From: Gonapodya prolifera JEL478
Lineage: Eukaryota; Monoblepharomycota; Monoblepharidomycetes; Monoblepharidales; Gonapodyaceae
Length of the DNA stretch: 64,000 bases
Assembly: GCA_001574975.1 (NCBI GenBank)
Contig: KQ965828.1
Coordinates: 104,495 to 168,494 of the forward strand
Direction of reading: 5' to 3'
The translations under genes and the position numbers were made by a program. Below, piece by piece: positions 57,245 to 64,000 of this stretch (position 1 is its first letter; every line of letters starts with the position of its first letter). The notes below the pieces were generated by a model. It saw only the letters and a program-made list of their open reading frames with translations. It did not search any database and was not told the DNA's origin.

Positions 57245-59904
57245 TTACTTCTTGCTCAACGTATGCTGCTCCATCAACATGATCACGATAATCGCACTGA
57301 CGGCCGTGCACGGAATAAAGAACAAATACACGCTCCTCAAACTGGCCTCGTACGCGCCCAGCACGGCGTCGAGCATATCTGCGCTGACCACCTGGGGTAT
57401 GTTTGTTCCCGACGCAACAATCTTGTCGATCTCGGCTGGTGAGAGCGACAAGGGCGCCGCGGCGAGTCGCTGGACGAGGCCGTTGTTGAGAATGGCCCCG
57501 CAGATGGCGATTCCGAACGTGCCGCCAATGATGCGGCAGAAGTTGCGCAGGCCTGTGACGACGGCAATATCGGGAGTGGAGACGGAGGATTGCGCGGCGA
57601 CTGGTGAAGAAAGGTAAATCGCGAGGCGTTTTAGTTGAGTGTAACATTGTTGGGGTGAAGAAATACCATGCATTTTGGAAGCTTACCTAGCGATGTTTGG
57701 AACGTTTGGCCCGCACCAATTCCTTCAGAACAAACATGGCAAAAACACTTTGCTCGTGTTGCGTTTGCAACAACAGAACCACCCACCACCCACCTGTGAG
57801 AATAAGAATAACAATCATGACACCAGGGGAGGTGGTCCTGTTGAGCGTGTACAACAGCCCGTCGCCCACGGCCCATAGGATGAACCCGACCGCGATTGAC
57901 GGTTTATACCTGTGAAGTTTGCAAAAAAACATTGTTAATTGTCTCTGCCTCCGTCACGACTCTCCTGTGCGGAGAATATGCAAAACCCAACGGCCAACCA
58001 TTACCGACCTCCCCGTCCAGCTGACAATCAGCCCACTCAACCAACTCGCAATCGTCTGCGAAAGCAGCAATGGAAACAGCTGCAGCCCGGACTTGGCTCC
58101 GGAGTCCTGCCTGACGACTTGGAAGTACTGCGGGATGAAGTACAGCTGGCCGTAATAGGTCAGCCCGGAGAGGAACTGGGTGACGAAGACGACCGAGGCG
58201 GTGCGGATGCTGAAGAGGCGCACTGACGTAGGGGTGGGGGTGTTGAAAGTAAGGTGCGGTGCTCGAAAAGGGAACGAATCTTACTGGGAATGATGGGCAA
58301 ACGACCACGTCGCTCGACCCAGATCTCGACGGCGACCGTGGCGCAGATGGATAGAGCGGCAAGGATAAAAAGAACGATGATGATGGGAGAGGACCAGGGG
58401 AGTGTGGTGCCGCCCCATGCTGTCGGGAGCTGACATCGACAGGGCGGGAACATAAGTACTCGGTGGTACAACATACACTAAAAAATTGCAGGGGACGGGG
58501 GACTCACCAATAACAGAATCGTGGATATGACGATGAGACACGTGCCGAGGTAGTCGATCTGCACAAGCTTGCTCCTGAAGGACCCTGTGACGCCTTTGAA
58601 GGGCAGGATGAAAAAAATCATAAGGAAGGCGAGGACGCCGATGGGGGCTCTGGCGGAAGGCGGTGGTGGTGCTCATCAGTGTCATGGCTCTCTTGCTGTT
58701 GGTTTGGGGAGATGGACTCACGCGATGTAAAAGCACCATCGCCACCCGATGGACGGCGAGTCGGAGAAGAGACCGCCGAGGTACGGTCCGATGACGCTAG
58801 ATATGGCGATGGCAACACCAATAAGACCCTGTTGGTGTGGGAGAGAGTTTGGTTGAATTACGGCTCCGTGCACGAGACAATACACTGCGCATCCATGTCG
58901 ACGCACCTGATACTTTCCCCGATCTCGCAAGCTGACCACGTCGGAAATGACGACCATGACGAGGGTCAGGATCCCGCCTCCGCCAATACCAGCGAACGCT
59001 CGGAATATGATAAGTTGAGTGATGTTGCGTGAGATTCCGCAGAGAATGTTTCCGATGAGGAAAATGACCAGGGATACAAGGAGGCACGCTTTACGGCCCC
59101 TGCAAAAATTCACGTCGGATACGCATTTTCAACGGGGAGGTGGGAAGTACAGGGTTATACGTACCAGATGTCACTGAACCGACTCCACAAAGTTTGAAAC
59201 GCCGTGCTGGTGAGGAGATATGCGGTTCCGACCCACGACAATTCGTCGGCGGCTCCAAGGTCGGCGGATATGCGAGGAAGTGCAGTGGATACGACTACGT
59301 GGGGTAACGGTGGAAGGGGAGAGGGATTTGTGTAGTTATCAGGCCGCAGTGCGAGAATGTCAAATCCCACAGCCAGCCCACTTGTTTGGTCAAGGAATGA
59401 CAACATAATTGCCATGGAGCAACCGATGAACACGATCACGAGCTGCTTGAAGGGTAGGCGATTTGTCTGGTCTTGGATACGATATCTTGCATCTTTCTCC
59501 TCGTCGTCCGTCGGTGTCGACGACCCATTCTCCAACGCCGATGGCTTCTCCTTCTCATGCTTGCCAAAATCCGGCTTGGAAGGCTCAGACGAGTGTTCAG
59601 TGGAGTCGCGGCCTTTCTCGGTTGTCTTTTCTCCCTCAGCGCGAGGGCTGCCAGGTAAGATGTCGTCGGCGATATCGACCCCGTCCTCGGCGAATCCAGC
59701 ATCGTATCGCCGAGCTGGTGAATTTTCTTGTGCTGTCTCAATCGCATCGGCTGTCTGATTGTCTTCACTGACGTCGTCCTTCGCCAAGGCCAGTTGTGTT
59801 CTCGAATCGACTTCGCCCGCCGCACCCGCAAACGACTCGACCGACAGCTGCGAGTCTTCTCCCTCTGCCAGCAGAATTCGCTCGTCGTCTCTGCTCGCTG
59901 CCAT
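57245..59904 (-). CDS. MFS transporter, DHA2 (14-helix) multidrug/toxin exporter type
   Basis: A proton-driven exporter in the plasma membrane. It starts MAASRDDERILLAEGEDSQL with about 140 acidic, Ser-rich residues, then helix 1 LVIVFIGCSMAIMLSFLDQT. Family marks: STALPRISADLGAADELSWV, GTAYLLTSTAFQTLWSRFSD, IWGRKACLLVSLVIFLIGN, IIFRAFAGIGGGGILTLVMV, DVVSLRDRGKYQ, GPYLGGLFSD...GWRWCFYI. The second half has VVFVTQFLSGLTYYGQLYFI, LFPLLLSQTIASWLSGLIVS, GLRNFCRIIGGTFGIAICGA and ends LMEQHTLSKK. About 10 exons. The DLGAADELSWVGTAYLLTS and R..QG..GG..L-type blocks match fungal DHA2 proteins. The substrate is unknown and no biosynthetic cluster is nearby. Confidence 0.85.
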
Positions 59905-61500
59905 TTCTGTGTTGTGATTGGCGATTGGGGATGTGTCGGAAGTATTTATTTCGATTTGGTTCCGAGCCCCGCAACCCCAACCCTCAGTGCACGGCGAATA
60001 ATGAACCCACCCAGCTCAGAGACCGAATCTGATTCTTGGCGGGGCACCCGAAGGTGATGTCATCGCTTGTTCATCTCAAAATTGTTCTCCGCATTCGAAC
60101 GCATTCAGCGACGTTTTAGTTTACACTAATCATTGGCACGGTTGAGCACGCCGAAGAGCGCGGCATGCCGCCAGTCACTGCGTAGGGCAACAATGTCAGA
60201 GATATGTGGAAGAGCGCCCACGAGTTCTGGAAATGCCGGCACAGAGGCGGATTGATCCAACGAGCTGAAATATCAGTTGTGAAGACCCGGTAGCTCTCGC
60301 GTTTTCATCAAGATGGTTTTCACGCAACGCAAAAAGCAGACAACGTCACCCTTTGGCACCATACAAATGTGTGGTGGTTTATCGAGCAGAGCAGAGAAGG
60401 GTGTTGGAGATTACTGCATGTCCGCACAGTGGATTTGACCGCTTTGATTTGACGTCACCGAACCCCTAACTGTTGTGCTGTTGCAACCAATTCATTTGAA
60501 TGAGCACGCGCCGAGGATGTGTTTTCCACGCTATTGTATGTGCTCTCTGGTGCCATGTGTTGGGAAGAACGACGCCCAAAACGTAGCACCCAAATGAACA
60601 AAGACGTAAAACGAGATATGTAGGCATGTGCATAACCCTGTGTGTGAACCTCAGGTGCTCTCTGTCCAGTATCGCAATATAGACCTTGCACAGATGTCAG
60701 ACGGGAGTTGTAAACGTAACCTCTACACTTTCAATGACTGAACATTGCGCTGATACGAAAGTACAACTGACGTCACCGAAACAATTCACGCATCCGTGGT
60801 CGTGGTGTTTGATGATGAAAAAGCTGCGAGTGTCTATTGAGTACAGCCATCGGTGGGCGACTTGGGGCCTTGCTAAACAAAGACAACGCTGTAAAACGGA
60901 GCGTACTTTGTAAAATTACGAATCAAGACAAACGTGATATGTATCGCTCTACACCTCTTCTCTCTTCCGTAGCTGCGTTATTGACCATTTTCGTTTGGAC
61001 TCCCACAGACAGCACTCTTCAAAATTACAGTACATAAGCCAACACGTAATAAAGAAAGCCCATTACTGCGCTCTATGAATATTGCGTACCCCCATCTTGC
61101 ATCGGATCGACTCCAACAAAAAATACATACAGGCTCCCGCTGATCCTGACCAACCCCCGCCGGAGGGTCGCGCATGTACCGAACCGACCTCAATGTGCCA
61201 AAAGCCCTCTACTCGTAAGATTTGCACAGCTATGTGCAGCGTCCGCTTGAAAGTCCAAATTCCTTTTGCAACGCTTGATCTCCGGCAGTCGCACCAACAC
61301 GTCATCCGAATGACTCTTTGTCCATCTCGGCCCGCACTGGCCAGCAGTGCGTTCCGACCCAAAGCCACGCCGTTGTCTGCTTTCCTTGATTTCCCGCGCT
61401 CACGTCCCTTCCCGTCCTTCAACAGTCCCACCAATCCCCCAGCATCTGCTGCCCCTCTCGCCCGATCTTTCAATCCACGCATTTCGGGTATAGATTTTCG
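59905..61500. other. Intergenic, no gene recognised
   Basis: Frames are short and on both strands (for example 60455-60691 minus, 60686-60913 plus, 61063-61539 minus). The last is long (158 codons), Arg/Gly-rich and lacks motifs, so I treat it as chance. Confidence 0.4.
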
Positions 61501-61539
61501 TCTTTGAAGTTTCGTCGCGATCTGTTTCTTGAGCCCCAC

Positions 61540-63848
61540 TCACACCCTCCCCCCACCCACATCCCCGAACCGCGCCGTCGCCTCCTCGTCTCGCCTTCCC
61601 ATGCCTTGATGTCTCTGCACGCCCATGCCCTGGGCCGCGGTTCTCCATCTATGGTCCGCTCCAGCACCAGCTGGGTGGTCGGGTGCGGGGTTGTGTCCGA
61701 CGTGAGCACCGTTGACCCCTGGAACGACACCAGTGCCGATCTGCAAAGGATGCGGTTGTGGGCGCCACTGGTCCGCCGCTTGAGCTATGGGTGGCAGGAC
61801 TTGCTGCATCTGCTGCTGTTGCTGAACCATCTGCTGCTGCTGCCCTTGCTGCACACCTCCTGGCGACACTCCACCCACCGCCGTCCGTCCCGGAGGCCCA
61901 ACCACATCCTGCGTCAGCGCTCCCTTGGCCCTCGCGACATTCGAGAACTGCGGAAGCGAATCCATCCGCGAGGTCGTATTGGGGGCGGTGATGTCAAGTG
62001 CGAATACGGCGGTTGGGGGGTCAGGCGAGACGTGGGAGAGAGGGAAATGTCCGCTGGCTTGTGTTGTGGTGTGGAAGCCCTGGTGGGGAGGGGGGGGTGG
62101 AGGGTGAGAATCGATGGTCGCAATTCGGCGAAAGAAAATTGAATTCCCGATCCGTACGCCCGGCCTCGACGTCCTCATAACTGACATTCAATCCATATGC
62201 CAATTCACTCCCTGCTTCGAGGCATTGAAACTCGCCTCCGGCAGACTCCTCGCTCAGAGCGTCACGCTTGAGTCTCGTTCCCGCTCCGGGAAAGTATTTT
62301 CCTCTCTGCGGATCACTCGCCTTCGGCGGACAGCCTCGGTCGGCGCTGTTCGGCGCTGTCGCGCCTAGGCCTCGGCCTCGGGCACGCTCGTCAGGCCTCC
62401 GGCCCTCCTCGCTCCGTCTTGAAACTCACCGACCCCCACCCATCCGCAAACGCCAAATTAACAAAAATTTCATCCCCCCTTCCGAACTCAATCTCATCCA
62501 CCTCTCTCGGCTCGTAATCTCCAATCGCGAACATCATCCTCCTCACACTCGTCGGGGGGCGTGGATGCAGTGGTTGCTGCTGCCCACCACCTGTGCCAGT
62601 GGGGGACCCGGGCGCGACAGATCGAGACCGGAGCGAGTTGATCTCACCCAACAGCTGGGCGTTGTGGTTCCTCAAGCTGGTGTTCTCTCCCCTGAGTGTG
62701 GCCATGTCGGAGCGCAACGAAGCGAGTTCGGCGCGGGCGGCCGTCATGTCTGAGCGGAGGTTTGTGTTGTCCTGGCGCAAGGTGGAGATGTCGGCGTCGA
62801 GTTGGGAGGAGCGCGAGCGGAGGGATGTGGTTTCGTGGGTGAGTGTGGTGTGCAAGGATTGTAGGGCGGTGAGGGTGTGTTGGAGGTCAGAAACTTTGCT
62901 GGTGGGTGGGCGTTGGGGGGGGCGAGAGTATGAGGAAGGGCAGGGTAGGGGAGAAAAAGGCTATCGACATCACATCAACCCATTCACGCACTATGCCCAT
63001 CCTATCCACTTGCACGTCAATGCCCGAATTTATTCCATCTCTCATGCACAACGTCCATCCACATGAATTCAATTCCCGCTCCGCGATGGTCCATGTACCT
63101 CCGGCGAAGGAGTGCACACCACCTGGATCATTCGCCTCCGGCGGGAATATGGGCATCGCGCTCTTGTAGCCGCTTCGCGGATCATTCGCCTCCGGTGGAT
63201 ACACTCGCTGCGCTCGGCTCGGACTGCTCGCGACTCTGTCCTGCGGACTCCGACGCTCGAAATGCTCCGCTCGACTCCACTGGAATCGGCTGCTGGACGC
63301 AGCCTCGTTGCGTTCCGTCTCGCTTCCCGTGATACCCACCGTTCCGCCTCCCTGGCCTTTTCCATCTCCGCCACGACCCTTGCCTCTGCTGCTGCTGCCC
63401 TCGCCGACAACTCGAGGACTCTATCGGCCATTCCCCCTCCCACCGAGACTCCCGACGTCATGGACGTAAGGGAGAGGCCTGATTCTGAGGATTCCATTCT
63501 GCCCGGTTGTCGCGGCGGCGGCGATGGCTGTGGCGCGACTGGTTCCGGCACTTTTCGTCTCAACTCTGGCGCTGATGTGGGCGGCACAACGGGCGCCGGC
63601 GGGTTTTCTGCCTTTGGCGACGGCGTCCTCCTGGCGCGGTCTTCCCCGTCGCCCGATGGCGTTGGTGTGTGCGGTGGCGTGGTGGGTGTCACATCTGAGC
63701 TCGTCCGAGTGTTTGTTGCCCTTGAGGCGCCAGACGCGCACTCAGCGGTTCCCTTTCCGTGCACGCTGCCACTGCCGGCACGGCCCCGCGTGCTCGCTGA
63801 GTCCACGTCTGCGCCCACTCCTCTTGCCCCGTGCACTGTTGGCGCCAT
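61540..63848 (-). CDS. Coiled-coil and SH3-domain protein
   Basis: Probable start ATG 63848 (MAPTVHGARGVGADVDSAST). A Pro/Ser-rich region leads to a helix (MADRVLELSARAAAAEARVV AEMEKAREAERW read in two parts), an intron, and a long coiled coil (LHTTLTHETTSLRSRSSQLD, AELASLRSDMATLRGENTSL, NHNAQLLGEINSLRS). An SH3 domain opens with MMFAIGDYEPREVDEIEFGR and GDEIFVNLAFADGW and is then cut by an intron. The rest of SH3 and the end lie at 61540-62187, a Pro/Gln-rich part (MVQQQQQMQQVLPPIAQAAD). The join after FADGW is not resolved: GTGGGG, GTCGGT and GTGAGT are all possible donors. Such proteins usually act as actin or endocytosis scaffolds; this is family-level inference. Confidence 0.6.
62226..62331 (-). 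repeat. GC-rich hairpin repeat in the SH3-gene intron (two cores)
   Basis: On the minus strand, CGCCGAAGGCGAGTGATCCGC (as two pieces CGCCGAAGGCG and AGTGATCCGC, 62309-62329) and TGCCGGAGGCGAGTTTC (62226-62242) match the core found in the aminotransferase intron. Both lie downstream of the SH3 exon, in what is most likely an intron, and read in the gene's sense direction. Confidence 0.5.
63124..63218 (-). repeat. GC-rich hairpin repeat in the SH3-gene upstream intron (two cores)
   Basis: On the minus strand GCCGGAGGCGAATGATCC occurs at about 63125-63142, and ACCGGAGGCGAATGATCCGC at 63177-63196, the latter followed by GAAGCGGC and preceded by GCCGAGCGCAGCGAG. They sit between the first exon (donor about 63338) and the coiled-coil exon (acceptor about 62906). 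Same direction relative to transcription as the other copies. Confidence 0.55.
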
Positions 63849-64000
63849 CCGCGTCTTCTGTCTTCTCTTCGTTCTTTGGTCTTTCTTTGTCTTTCTCTTC
63901 GTTTCTCGTCTCCGGCTAAAAAGAAGGGCGGTGAGGGCGGTGTGAAAGGGGCACGAAGCGCAGTCCAATCGGAGGGGACCGCAGGAGGCATTATGGCGTA

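Noticed and set aside
61063-61539. 158-codon minus-strand open frame
   Set aside because: Arg/Gly/Lys-rich composition, no motif, no splice context; overlaps the downstream end of the SH3 gene region.

Overview
The window reads as nuclear DNA of a filamentous or zoosporic fungus. Most genes are cut by short introns (about 47-300 nt) with GTGAGT-like 5' sites and CAG/TAG 3' sites. The protein set is fungal: a fused EgtD-EgtB ergothioneine synthase, homogentisate dioxygenase, a DHA2-type MFS exporter, MscL-like channels and a Thr/Ser-stalked wall protein. An RS/zinc-knuckle splicing factor and a probable seven-helix receptor make an early-diverging (chytrid-like) fungus my best guess. That placement is an inference.

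Left block (1-21.5 kb). Bases 1-6.7 kb are poor in CpG and rich in TpG/CpA, as expected of methylated, decayed repeats. They hold three diverged copies of one unidentified unit, a short dispersed repeat, a 21-bp tandem repeat and a fossil leucine-rich-repeat gene in which each repeat is one 84-nt exon. Two ordinary genes follow tail to tail at 7.7-11.6 kb (a probable mitochondrial protein and a USP16/45-like deubiquitinase). From 12.7 to 21.5 kb two diverged copies of an unknown gene bracket a nest of three hAT transposons. One of these has recognisable ends and an exact 8-bp target duplication.

Middle block (21.6-38.8 kb). Homogentisate dioxygenase, a two-domain ABM protein, an RRM plus CCHC splicing factor, a multi-pass membrane protein and an RNase H lie in sequence. 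A Ty1/copia remnant with its 3' LTR lies next to a short coding start. Then come two divergent secreted-protein genes 383 bp apart: a multi-exon LRR / Thr-Ser stalk / LysM-like wall protein and a phage tail-collar (microcystin-dependent-protein-like) gene with a signal peptide and an intron.

Right block (41.9-64 kb). This is gene-dense: a class III aminotransferase, two tandem MscL-like channel genes, a CaaX-ended protein, a coiled-coil protein, a D-erythronate-dehydrogenase-like enzyme with a nonsense codon near its end, Egt1, an MFS exporter and a coiled-coil/SH3 protein. A hairpin-prone GC-rich repeat lies inside introns of the aminotransferase and SH3 genes, always in the sense direction of the host gene. 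It is a candidate introner-like family.

The most interesting signals are the intron-borne repeat, the tail-collar gene in a eukaryotic setting, the two cases of growth by whole exon-intron units (84-nt LRR exons and 36-nt stalk microexons), and the hAT nest with its target duplication.
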